In this document: positions 51,992-60,591 of the stretch, piece by piece
Numbering within the stretch: the first letter of the stretch is position 1
Layout: each line of letters starts with the position of its first letter
NCBI GenBank assembly: GCA_965218775.1
Contig: CBDCLS010000004.1
Location: 1,417,258 to 1,481,257, forward strand
Length of the DNA stretch: 64,000 nucleotides
Direction of reading: 5' to 3'
DNA from: CAUZIZ01 sp965218775
GTDB lineage: Bacteria; Acidobacteriota; UBA6911; RPQK01; JAJDTT01
Made by a program: the position numbers and the translations under genes
Notes under the pieces: model-generated
What the model was told of the DNA's origin: nothing
Database searches by the model: none
The model's input: the letters and a program-made list of their open reading frames with translations, nothing else

Positions 51992-53341
51992 GTGAGCAAG
52001 AAGGAAGACAACTTCCCCTCAGAACTGATCGCGGAAGATCTGCGCTGCGTCTGGCACCCCTACACTCAAATGCTCACCGCGCCGCCGCCGATCCCGGTGG
52101 AGCGAGCCGAAGGGGTGTACCTCTATACCGCGGACGGAAAGCGGATTCTCGACGGAATTTCCTCATGGTGGGTAAACATCCACGGGCACAATCACCCTCG
52201 ACTCAATCAGGCACTCGAACAACAGGCCTCGCAGTTCTCGCACGTGATGTTCGGGGGATTCACTCACCGGCCGGCGGTCCAGTTGGCAGCCGAGCTGATA
52301 AATCGAACTCCGCCCAATCTCGATCGCGTCTTCTTCTCCGACAATGGCTCCACGGCGATCGAGATTGCCCTGAAGATGTCCTTCCACTACTGGAAGAACC
52401 GCGGCGAACCCGAGCGGGACCTCTTCCTGGCGCTGGAGCATGCCTATCACGGCGATACCTTCGGCGCGATGTCGGTGGGAGGCGTGAAGGCCTTTCACTC
52501 CAATTACGACCGGCTGCTTTTCGAGGTTCGACGTGCCCACGCACCCTACTGCTTCTCTTGTCCCGTGGGGCAAGTCCGCAGCCGCTGCAGAATCGAATGC
52601 GCCCAGCAACTGGAGCAGATTCTCGAAGAGGAGGGCAACCGTATAGCAGCCGTCATAGTGGAGCCCATGGTGCAGGGAGCAGGGGGGATGATCGTCTGGC
52701 CGGCCGAGTTCCTGCTGCGAGTGAGAGAGGCCACTCGGCGCCATGCCATTCCCCTTATCGCCGACGAGGTCTTTACCGGATTCGGCAGAACGGGCAAGTT
52801 GTTCGCCTGCGAGCACGGACCGATTGAGCCCGACATCCTCTGCCTTTCCAAGGCCCTGACGGCTGGATATCTACCTCTTGCTGCGACGATCACCTCAGAT
52901 GAAATCTACCGCACCTTTCTGAGCCCGGAACGCGATCGTACTTTCTTTCACGGCCACTCCTATACTGGCAATGCCCTGGCTTGTGCGGTAGCCCTGGAAA
53001 GTCTGGCACTCTTCGACGACGAAAACCGGCTGCAGCGAATCGGGGAACTCGAATGTCTTTTTCGGGAGAGATTGCAGCGACTGAGGAACTTCCCAGGAGT
53101 AGGGGACGTTCGCGCAGTGGGAGCCCTGGCGGTGGTGGAGCTGCTGCCGGAGAAGCAGGCTGGGTACCTGGACGAAAGGGGGCCAAAACTGGCGGAGAGG
53201 TTTTTGGACAGAGGGCTGCTGCTACGCCCCCTGGGGAACGTCCTCTATTTTCTGCCTCCCTACGTCATAACGGATGAACAAGCGCACTGGGCATTTGACG
53301 TTGTCGAAGAGGTGATCGAGGGAGTGGGCACCAGGTCTTGA
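51992..53341 (+). CDS. bioA: Adenosylmethionine-8-amino-7-oxononanoate aminotransferase
   Basis: About 449 residues. It makes 7,8-diaminononanoate with S-adenosylmethionine as amino donor. Class-III aminotransferase features: DLRCVWHPYTQM (typical BioA opening), GISSWWVNIHGHNHP, FFSDNGSTAIEIALKM, ALEHAYHGDTFGAMSVGG, IADEVFTGFGRTG, and LCLSKALTAGYLP with the PLP lysine. Starts at GTG 51992 or TTG 51983; neither has a strong ribosome site. With bioB, bioF and bioD it completes the late biotin pathway; no pimeloyl-precursor genes (bioC, bioH, bioW) are in the window. Confidence 0.95.
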   Translation: MSKKEDNFPSELIAEDLRCVWHPYTQMLTAPPPIPVERAEGVYLYTADGKRILDGISSWWVNIHGHNHPRLNQALEQQASQFSHVMFGGFTHRPAVQLAAELINRTPPNLDRVFFSDNGSTAIEIALKMSFHYWKNRGEPERDLFLALEHAYHGDTFGAMSVGGVKAFHSNYDRLLFEVRRAHAPYCFSCPVGQVRSRCRIECAQQLEQILEEEGNRIAAVIVEPMVQGAGGMIVWPAEFLLRVREATRRHAIPLIADEVFTGFGRTGKLFACEHGPIEPDILCLSKALTAGYLPLAATITSDEIYRTFLSPERDRTFFHGHSYTGNALACAVALESLALFDDENRLQRIGELECLFRERLQRLRNFPGVGDVRAVGALAVVELLPEKQAGYLDERGPKLAERFLDRGLLLRPLGNVLYFLPPYVITDEQAHWAFDVVEEVIEGVGTRS

Positions 53342-53555
53342 GTTCCCATCTGAAATGCCCGTCTCTGGCGGCCTTTCGTCTTCTCGTGGCTGATCTTCCT
53401 TCGTCAGATCAAGCCGGGCAATTGGTTGATTCCGGTTAGCGTCTGTGCTAGCTTCAGCACGCTGGGTAGCTGGCTGGCACACCGATTGAAAGCTGAGAGC
53501 ACGCCCATAAAGCCGCGCACGGCACACATCAACGGACGCTTGTCCGGGGAGAAAC

Positions 53556-53861
53556 ATGGCTCGAAGGCGACCTCAACGAAGGAGGTTCTGGCGGCGGAGG
53601 AAGAAGAAAAAGAATCCTCAGGCCTTAGCCGCTGAGACCAAAGAGAAGCAGTCCGATGCGATAGAGGTGACTGGGATAGTCGCCGAGCCGCTTCCAAACG
53701 CGATGTTCCGGGTGGAGCTCGAAAACGGACACGTGGTCCTGGCCCACATTTCAGGCAAGATGCGTCGCCACTTCATCAGGATCCTGAGAGGAGACAAGGT
53801 CACGGTAGAGCTCTCTCCCTATGATCTTACACGGGGACGTCTCACCTATCGCTTCAAATAA
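53556..53861 (+). CDS. infA: Translation initiation factor IF-1 with a basic N-terminal extension
   Basis: 101 residues, whereas IF-1 usually has about 72. The C-terminal 70 residues are ordinary IF-1: AIEVTGIVAEPLPNAMFRVE, LENGHVVLAHISGKMRRHFI, RILRGDKVTVELSPYD and RGRLTYRFK, an OB-fold that binds the ribosomal A site. The first 30 residues are almost all arginine and lysine (ARRRPQRRRFWRRRKKKKN). GGGGAGA stands 5 bases before the ATG, and there is no internal start, so the extension is real as sequenced. The 214 bases before it, after bioA, contain nothing else. Confidence 0.93.
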   Translation: MARRRPQRRRFWRRRKKKKNPQALAAETKEKQSDAIEVTGIVAEPLPNAMFRVELENGHVVLAHISGKMRRHFIRILRGDKVTVELSPYDLTRGRLTYRFK

Positions 53862-53897
53862 TCCTCCGTTGTAGACGACGGGCGTCAGGAGCTCCGT

Positions 53898-55454
53898 ATG
53901 GGAAACCAGCCCTGGTACCGTTCTCTGACCGCTCTGCTGCTTTCTTCACTGCTGCTCCCGCCACTCGGCTTTATCCTGCTCTGGATTCGACGTGGCCTCG
54001 GAGTCTTCAGGAAACTGCTGGGAACCGCCTTCCTGGCAGTGCTAACGATCGCCCACCTGCACTTTTTCTTTGGTTTGCGGCTCGAATTGGATGGCACTGG
54101 AATGCGTCCAATTTTTTCCTTTCATTCTCCCAGCAGTCATTACAACAAGCTGGAGAAGCACCGATCGGAGCAAGGAGAAAGTTCTCAACAACCCACTTCT
54201 GTCCTAGCGGCACCCGAGGCTGCCGCTAGGACTCTCAAGGCACAGCCTTCAGAGCCGTCGGGAGAATCCATCTCTGAGACCAGCAGCCCCAATCATCCGA
54301 GTTCGGACTGGCCAGACTTTCGCGGACGCCATCGGGATAGCCGTTACGTCACCGGAAACATCCGGACCCGTTGGCCAGAGGACGGTCTACCGCTACTCTG
54401 GCGCCAACCCTGTGGAGGCGGGTATGCCTCGTTTGTCGTCGCGGACGGTCTCGTTTTCACCATCGAGCAGCGACGGCGGCAAGAGGTTGCCGTGGCCTAC
54501 GATCTGGAGACGGGTCGTGAGGAATGGGCCCAATCCTGGAGTGCAGAATTTCGCGAAAGCATGGGCGGAGATGGCCCGCGTGCCACCCCGACCTGGGATG
54601 AAGGTCGGCTCTACGTTCTAGGCGCTACTGGAGAACTGTACTGTTTCGACGCTGCAAGCGGCCGCACCCTCTGGAACCTGAACATTCTCGACGACAATGG
54701 CGCGGAGAACTTGACCTGGGGAATGTCCGCCACTCCCCTGGTGCTTGGCGAAAAACTGATTACACTGCCCGGCGGCGGCTCTGGGAAATCGGTTGTGGCC
54801 TATCACAAGCTGACCGGCAAGCCAATCTGGAAATCCTTGAGCGATAAGCAGGCCTACACTGCTCCCATACAGGCTGAGTTGGCTGGTCTAAAGCAGATCA
54901 TCATCATCAGCGCGGTCCGAATCGCTGGCCTCGGGATCGACGATGGTGCCCTCTTATGGGGGTACCCGTGGCAGACTCAGTACGATGTCAACGCCGCCGA
55001 GCCTCTTTTGGTTGACGAAAACCGGATCTTCGTTTCCTCGGGGTACGGGCACGGGTCTGTACTCCTGAGAATCTCTCGGACCAGCGGAGCATTCAACGTA
55101 AGCCCCGTCTGGGAAAACAAACGCATGAAGAACAAGTTCAACGGCTCGGTGCTGGAAAAAGGGCATCTCTACGGCTTGGATGAAGGGATTCTGACGTGCC
55201 TGGATCTAGAGACAGGAGAGCGTAAGTGGAAAGGGGGCCGCTACGGCTACGGCCAGATCCTTCTAGCCGGCGGAAACCTCATCGTCCTCACCGAAAAGGG
55301 TGAGCTGGTGTTGGTCGAGGCCACCCCCGAAGATCACCGTGAACTCGCCAGGTTCACAGCGATCCAGGGGAAAACCTGGAACTACCCAGCGATAACGGAT
55401 GGCCGGCTCCTGGTACGCAACACAACCGAGATGGCCTGCTACGATCTCCGCTAG
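53898..55454 (+). CDS. Membrane-anchored PQQ-like beta-propeller protein
   Basis: 518 residues. Two N-terminal hydrophobic helices (SLTALLLSSLLLPPLGFILL and LGTAFLAVLTIAHLHFFFG) anchor it, a proline/serine-rich linker follows, and from residue about 135 there is a PQQ-type propeller beginning DWPDFRGRHRDSRY. Blades: VAVAYDLETGREEWAQSW, LYCFDAASGRTLWNLNI, VVAYHKLTGKPIWKSLSD, LTCLDLETGERKWKGGRYG. Such proteins (BamB-like or pyrroloquinoline-dehydrogenase-like) bind partners in the periplasm; the residues for quinone binding are not obvious, so a scaffold role is more likely. It is followed after 3 bases by the dockerin protein. Confidence 0.87.
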   Translation: MGNQPWYRSLTALLLSSLLLPPLGFILLWIRRGLGVFRKLLGTAFLAVLTIAHLHFFFGLRLELDGTGMRPIFSFHSPSSHYNKLEKHRSEQGESSQQPTSVLAAPEAAARTLKAQPSEPSGESISETSSPNHPSSDWPDFRGRHRDSRYVTGNIRTRWPEDGLPLLWRQPCGGGYASFVVADGLVFTIEQRRRQEVAVAYDLETGREEWAQSWSAEFRESMGGDGPRATPTWDEGRLYVLGATGELYCFDAASGRTLWNLNILDDNGAENLTWGMSATPLVLGEKLITLPGGGSGKSVVAYHKLTGKPIWKSLSDKQAYTAPIQAELAGLKQIIIISAVRIAGLGIDDGALLWGYPWQTQYDVNAAEPLLVDENRIFVSSGYGHGSVLLRISRTSGAFNVSPVWENKRMKNKFNGSVLEKGHLYGLDEGILTCLDLETGERKWKGGRYGYGQILLAGGNLIVLTEKGELVLVEATPEDHRELARFTAIQGKTWNYPAITDGRLLVRNTTEMACYDLR

Positions 55455-55457
55455 AGC

Positions 55458-57743
55458 ATGAGTAGGAGGGGGTCTCTGGGCCGAGTCTCTGTGACCACTC
55501 TCAAGATCGGAGCGCTGTCCCTGGTTGCCGTCCTGGCACTTCGCTTCGGGTCTGAGGGAGGCTACTCCGCGGTACAACCCACAGTGACGCGTGTCGTTCC
55601 TCAGACTGCATCGCTGTGTCCTGGGGACAGTAATCTGGACGGTCTGCGAGACGTCCGGGACCTGGTTCTCATCCAGTCCGTCATCCTGAACCAGAGGACG
55701 CTCGGGGGCCAGGCTTTGGCAAATGCCGACGCCAACCAGGATGCGCAAATCGACGTCCGAGACATCGTTGCGCTGCTTCAGCACCAACTCGGAATGGCGG
55801 CACTGGCCGCTTGCGAGATCAGCTTTCCCGACGAGCCTCCTTCGATTCGATTCATCGCACCGGGTACGGGCCCGGAGAGAACCCCGTTCACCGTGATCGG
55901 CCGGGGCTTCAGTCCGATTGCAGGACTGAACACGATCCTCTTCTCTCGCTCGGGTGAGATTCTGCAAGCCACTCTGATCGCCGCTTCCGAGACCGCGCTT
56001 CGGGGAACAGTACCGGAGGGCGCCGAGTCCGACCTCTACAGGGTCACGGTCACGGTGGGCGGGATAGAGAGCAACGGAGGCGGTTTCCAGGTCAGGACTA
56101 CTCCGCCCCGCCTGGAGCTCCTTCCCTCTTCTTCAACAATCCTCATGCCACCGGGGAGCGGCAGGGAGACCCTGGTGATCGGAGGCGGGACACCGCCCTA
56201 CGTCCTGAAGCCGCTTCCCGAGGGGGACGAAAGCATCCTTCAAGCGGAACTGAAAGACTCGGTGATAGAAGTTACTGGACTCGAGCTCGGAGTCACCACT
56301 CTGGAGGTCGAAGACAGCTCGGAAACGCCGGCTACAGATCAGGCGAGCGTGGTGGTCCGGGAGCCCCACTTCAATCCCACTTTTGAAGTCGTTCCCCACA
56401 GTCTGTTGGCGGGTGCGAGCCCCGGCTTCTCCTTCCTGATTCACCACGAGGCCAATCAGATACAGGTATTCGAGGGGTCAATTGGACTGGACAAAGGCAG
56501 CCTGGACCTGGAATCCCTCCAACCAGGCTCGACCGTTGCCTTGGCGAATAACATCGTCTTCCGCACACCGAGAGATTTTCAGGCCTTCAACGTTTCAGAG
56601 GTGATCTCCCCAGGGAAGGTCCTATTTGAAGCAGCCAAGGTCGAAGAGGGTACTTTCGAGATCACAGCGGAGGGTAGCTTAGAGAGCGGATCTGCTCTCT
56701 TGACCCTCAGGCACCTTCCGACGCCCCCTCCCGAATCTTTGGGGCAGGTGACTTCTGATCAACAGATTCTCCTGGATCATCAGCTCATACAGCTCCCGCA
56801 GGCTGCAGGCGAGAGTTTCGACATTACGGCGACCTTCACCTCTGTCTCCGTCCGGGACGACGATGATGTGCCTCTGACCAAAAGCCAAACCCGAACCTTC
56901 ACCACCATGGCTCCCCCGCCAGGTGCCCCCCGATTGGAGCAGCTGCGTCCGGTCGTCGGGCCGATTGGCCAGCTCCTCACGATCACGGGTTCCGGGTTCG
57001 ACCCTGAACCGCAGAATAACATCATCACTTTTCTAGCAGAGAATTTCACACGAGTGGAAGGCCTAGTCGAGAGTGCCAGCACAAATGAATTGATGGCGCG
57101 GGTCCCCCAGGAGGCAGTCAGCGGTCCAGTGAGGGTCGCTGTCAACGGGCTGGAAAGCAACGACTATCAGTATTTCGTCCTCTTCAGGCCGAGCGCCGGC
57201 ATCTTCTTTGCTGAGCTCCTCGCAGGCCAGCCCGCCGCGCCCCTATTGCTGCTCGGCCAGGCAGATCGATTCCGCACCGCCGTGACCGACCACGACGTCC
57301 GTCTTGCGTCTCTGAAGGTGACGTTGGACGCCGGGGGGATCAGAACCGACGACTTGATCAAGGATCAGCCTGCAGGCACGGCTCAAAGCTCTCTCAGGGG
57401 GATTTTTGGCTCGACGACCAAATACCTATTGGTCTACGGCGGTCAGGAGGAGGGTGGTGAGGCACGACACTTGTTCGACCTGAAGAAGACACTTGAGGGC
57501 GATTCGGAAGGAACGTTGCACCTTTCCGAGAGCGAAAGTGGTGGAGTCCTCTTCGAGCTGGTCCCTGATTTTACGCTGGCCGGTTTCACCTTGGAAGTCC
57601 GGCTCGAAGCAGAGGTCTATGTTGCTCCGGAAAGTGTCGGGACCTTCATCAACATCAGATCGGAAGTCCGATCAGTGAAGTGGAACTTTTTCCCCAATTC
57701 GGAAATGGTGGTCGTCTTTCCGGATCGCGTCAGGACAAAATGA
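55458..57743 (+). CDS. Exported dockerin-like and IPT/TIG-repeat protein
   Basis: 761 residues. After an N-terminal hydrophobic segment (TTLKIGALSLVAVLALRFG) comes a dockerin-type pair of calcium loops: CPGDSNLDGLRDVRDLVLIQ and NADANQDAQIDVRDIVALLQ. Two IPT/TIG domains follow, each opened by a 'G..G' pattern (PFTVIGRGFSPIAGLNTILF at about 135, and LLTITGSGFDPEPQNNIITF at about 515), with beta-rich stretches between. It is most likely an extracellular binding or assembly protein. There is no cohesin partner in the window. It is packed between the PQQ-propeller gene and a lipoprotein gene whose ATG overlaps its stop. Confidence 0.85.
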   Translation: MSRRGSLGRVSVTTLKIGALSLVAVLALRFGSEGGYSAVQPTVTRVVPQTASLCPGDSNLDGLRDVRDLVLIQSVILNQRTLGGQALANADANQDAQIDVRDIVALLQHQLGMAALAACEISFPDEPPSIRFIAPGTGPERTPFTVIGRGFSPIAGLNTILFSRSGEILQATLIAASETALRGTVPEGAESDLYRVTVTVGGIESNGGGFQVRTTPPRLELLPSSSTILMPPGSGRETLVIGGGTPPYVLKPLPEGDESILQAELKDSVIEVTGLELGVTTLEVEDSSETPATDQASVVVREPHFNPTFEVVPHSLLAGASPGFSFLIHHEANQIQVFEGSIGLDKGSLDLESLQPGSTVALANNIVFRTPRDFQAFNVSEVISPGKVLFEAAKVEEGTFEITAEGSLESGSALLTLRHLPTPPPESLGQVTSDQQILLDHQLIQLPQAAGESFDITATFTSVSVRDDDDVPLTKSQTRTFTTMAPPPGAPRLEQLRPVVGPIGQLLTITGSGFDPEPQNNIITFLAENFTRVEGLVESASTNELMARVPQEAVSGPVRVAVNGLESNDYQYFVLFRPSAGIFFAELLAGQPAAPLLLLGQADRFRTAVTDHDVRLASLKVTLDAGGIRTDDLIKDQPAGTAQSSLRGIFGSTTKYLLVYGGQEEGGEARHLFDLKKTLEGDSEGTLHLSESESGGVLFELVPDFTLAGFTLEVRLEAEVYVAPESVGTFINIRSEVRSVKWNFFPNSEMVVVFPDRVRTK

Positions 57744-58600
57744 CTGAGGGCAAACCTGGGCCGTTCATGAACAAGGAAAGGCGAATCTTGAGCCTCGTGC
57801 TCTTCTGCCTTCTAGTGGTTGTCTTCGGATGTCCTCGACCGCCCGAGGATAAGACGGAAGAGCCAGATCTGGAAGAGTACGTGGTCAGGATTGACCCCGA
57901 GAACATCGTGAAGCCGATCCCTCTGGGTGCCGTGGCTCCCGAATCAACGGTGAAGGTCTTCAGGACAAAGGGTAAAGGCAATCCGGAGACTTATTTGCCC
58001 CTCGTAGTGATTTCCACCGGCTCCCTCTTTACGGCAAGCCTGGGTCAAGCAAACAGCCTTCAGTCGACCCTGCAGATTCAAGCCGTCACCGAGGCAACCG
58101 AGGACAAGTTGAGGAAGGCTAGCTGGCGCAGTTCCGATGGGCTGGCGTCGGGTTGGATCTGTGTCAACCTCAGCGTTGAAAAGGGTAAGAAAAATGTCAA
58201 GAGCAAGGCCGATTGTACAAATGTGACCGTCATCCTGGATGAAGCGGCCAAGGAAATTCTACCCGAGATCAGAAACGAGTTTGCACGGATCAGCATTTCC
58301 CAGGACGTGATTGACTTCGGCCCAGCCAAGGTAGGGGAACAGACTATTTTTCTCCGGTTCTTCGTTTTCCTGTTCGGGGAGGGAACGCTGGACGTTTCTC
58401 TGGCGATGGATCCGCCCAGCGGGGAGTTCAGGTTTGATCCTCCCTCGAGCTTTCAGCTCACGGATGAGGTAAAGACTCGGGCGGTCGGAGTGCGCTTTCA
58501 ACCCACGACGCCAGGGATGAAAACGGCGAATCTAAAAATCTCCTCCAGCGACATAAAATCGCCCGTCAACAATATCATCTTGAGGGGTGTCGGGGAGTAA
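57740..58600 (+). CDS. Lipoprotein with choice-of-anchor-D (ASH-like) domain
   Basis: 286 residues from the ATG at 57740, which overlaps the upstream stop (ATGA); an ATG at 57767 closer to the signal is also possible. The lipobox is in ILSLVLFCLLVVVFGC. The C-terminal 100 residues, starting ISQDVIDFGPAKVGEQ and including FRFDPPSSFQL, VGVRFQPTTPGMKTANLKI and NNIILRGVG, are an Ig-like choice-of-anchor D domain. It is attached to a membrane and probably works with the dockerin/IPT protein. No enzymatic motif is seen. Confidence 0.82.
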   Translation: MTEGKPGPFMNKERRILSLVLFCLLVVVFGCPRPPEDKTEEPDLEEYVVRIDPENIVKPIPLGAVAPESTVKVFRTKGKGNPETYLPLVVISTGSLFTASLGQANSLQSTLQIQAVTEATEDKLRKASWRSSDGLASGWICVNLSVEKGKKNVKSKADCTNVTVILDEAAKEILPEIRNEFARISISQDVIDFGPAKVGEQTIFLRFFVFLFGEGTLDVSLAMDPPSGEFRFDPPSSFQLTDEVKTRAVGVRFQPTTPGMKTANLKISSSDIKSPVNNIILRGVGE

Positions 58601-58792
58601 CGAGAAGCGACGAAAGAGGCGCGATGCCTCTGCGGCTCGTGTAGGAGCCACAACGAAATCGGCTCATCCCCTGATGCTCTGTTCCGCACAGTCGGTAGCC
58701 ATCACATGCAAGATGCGATTTTAGGCGGGAGCACAAGCACAGAGATAGAAAAGAGGGTGAGAACTACCGAAAAAACAATCAAAAATCAGCGC

Positions 58793-59110
58793 TTAACGCA
58801 AACTTGTAACACGGATGGAGCCCCCATCCCACTGACACCTGGGGCAAATCTGTGGGCTATAGTGCAGGCCAAAATACAGGAAGAGTCCGACCGTTATCAG
58901 CAAGAACACAGGGACTCCTTGCTGTGCAAATATCGTGATTAGAAAGCATGTTCCAATTAGGCCCAACTCTGTGAGAATCGATTGCTTCGGCTGGGGAGCG
59001 CCCGCATAATCGCAAATAGGGCAAGAGATCTTCTGGCCCCTTAGCCAAGCGATGCACTTGATGATCAAGAACACAATTACTGCGCGTGTTAGAGGGTCTA
59101 AAGAATCCAT
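58793..59110 (-). CDS. Small membrane protein with two CxxC zinc-ribbon-like pairs
   Basis: 105 residues from the ATG at 59110. Hydrophobic helices (LTRAVIVFLIIKCIAWL, ILTELGLIGTCFLITIFAQ, VPVFLLITVGLFLYFGLHY) alternate with CPICDYAG and CPRCQWDG, which together could bind one metal ion on the cytoplasmic side. I do not know the family. The longer frame is rejected because it begins inside the hairpin DNA upstream. The preceding 190 bases (58601-58792) hold no gene. Confidence 0.65.
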   Translation of the reverse strand: MDSLDPLTRAVIVFLIIKCIAWLRGQKISCPICDYAGAPQPKQSILTELGLIGTCFLITIFAQQGVPVFLLITVGLFLYFGLHYSPQICPRCQWDGGSIRVTSLR

Positions 59111-59197
59111 AAGATCATTCCCCCATGTAGTGTCTAATCGGACAATTCGGTGGTTATCTGTGTGATCCGGCTCACGTGTAGGTGAGGACTGTTGCCC

Positions 59198-59324
59198 GTG
59201 CCCTCGCCCTTCCACGTGCCTTTGCCTTTGTCCTCACCTCTGCCCCTGCGTCACCCTGACCGCAAGACGGCAGATTAAGGGGGAGGCAAAGGCACAGGCA
59301 CGTGGAAGGGCGAGGGCTAAGGCA
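59198..59324. repeat. Word-hairpin of the GGCAAA family, copy d
   Basis: The left arm has GCCCGTGCCCTCGCCCTTCC, ACGTGCCTTTGCCTTTG. The right arm has GGAGGCAAAGGCACAGGCAC and GTGGAAGGGCGAGGGC. The arms pair over about 45 bases. The centre CTGCGTCACCCTGACCGCAA is homologous, in inverse orientation, to the centre of copy b (near 5800-5825). The 26-base dispersed repeat stands just beyond it at 59358-59383. Confidence 0.85.
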
Positions 59325-59386
59325 ACAAGACGATGGAATCTAGATGCCACAATGCTACTCGGCGGTATGAGGTTGCTCGCTACTTA

Positions 59387-60253
59387 CTAGTCCTCGAAGA
59401 ATCCCTCGTGCGGACTCAAACACTTGCGGGCCTCGTGTTCATCCAATTCCACCCCCAGGCCCGGACCCTCAGGAATCTCGATCGACCCTTCCGAAATCCT
59501 GGGGCGGTAGCCTTTGAGGATTCGATCCCAGCCGGGCATGGCGTGAAACTCCAGGGCCAGCAGGTTGGGTATGGCGGCACAGGCATGGACAGCGGCAGCG
59601 ATCCCGATGGCACTGGAAGCGTTGTGAGGAGCCGCCATCATGGAGTGCAGGTCCGCCAGCTCGGCGATCTTTCTCCCTTCCGAGATGCCGCCGCAGATCT
59701 GGAAATCGGGGGCCGTTATACGCATGGCTGCCTTCTTGTAGTAGGGCAGGAACTGGTGGCGATAGTGAAGGCCCTCGCCTGTCAGGGTGGGTGTGGTGGA
59801 CGAGGCCGTCAGCTGGGCCCAGGAATCTACATCGGTGGAGGACAAGGGATCCTCGACCCAGGCCAGATCGAAGGGCTCTACGGCTTTTAGGTAGCGTAAG
59901 GCGCTATGCAGGGTTCCCACCCGGCACTCCACCGAGATTTCGATCTCATCGTCTACGTAGTTTCGAATCTCTTCCAGCTGCTCGATCACTCCCTGCAGCC
60001 CGCGCCGCGTCAGATGGGTGTCCATGACGGCGCCTTCCTGTCGGGGAACCGCGTCGAACTTCAGGATTTCAACCCCCATTTCGTCATACGTGCCCTGCAT
60101 GCTTCGATAGTCGTCCAGGTCTCCGACACAGCAGTAAAGACGAACCTTTTCCCGATGCCGGCCTCCGAGCAATTTGTACACCGGGACACCGGCCGCCTTT
60201 CCGGCAATGTCCCAGAGGCCTGTTTCGATGGCACTGATGGCGTGAGCCGTTAG
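59387..60253 (-). pseudogene. Enolase-superfamily (mandelate racemase/galactonate dehydratase-like) gene, 5' part lost to IS1380
   Basis: About 288 C-terminal residues remain. They begin AHAISAIETGLWDIAGKAAG, VPVYKLLGG at the IS edge, then IEISVECRVGTLHSALRYLK, FDLAWVEDPLSSTDVDSW (the superfamily glutamate), TLTGEGLHYRHQFLPYY, ITAPDFQICGGISEGRKIAE and APHNASSAIGIAAAVHACA (the histidine). The superfamily acts on sugar acids or muconates through an enolate. The N-terminal capping domain must lie beyond the second IS1380 copy, outside the window. As it stands the gene has no start. Confidence 0.88.
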
Positions 60254-60591
60254 CCCGGATTTCTCAAAGACAAGAAAAAGCAGTCAGCTCTATGTGATAT
60301 AAAGTCTTTGTTATCAGATACTTAATAATCACAAGGAGCTGACTACTATGACCACAGAGTGTATCGCTTCCAAGCTGGAGTTTCAAGAGCTAGAAGGGCG
60401 CCGAGTCGAGGCAGAATTCAATGGGGGGCAGATCACCTCAGACTCCGGGGGGTTGCTGTTACGGGAGGTGGAGAGCCGCTATGGGTTCATTAGCGGCTTG
60501 GCCGCCTGCTTTGGGGACCGGCGCGATCCTCGCTTCACCGAGTTCAGTGTGGAGGAACTGGTGGGGCAGCGGATTTACGGACTGGCCCTAG

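Noticed and set aside
58706..58942. Small plus-strand frame opposite the CxxC membrane protein
   Set aside because: It overlaps the better-supported minus gene with hydrophobic helices and paired CxxC motifs.
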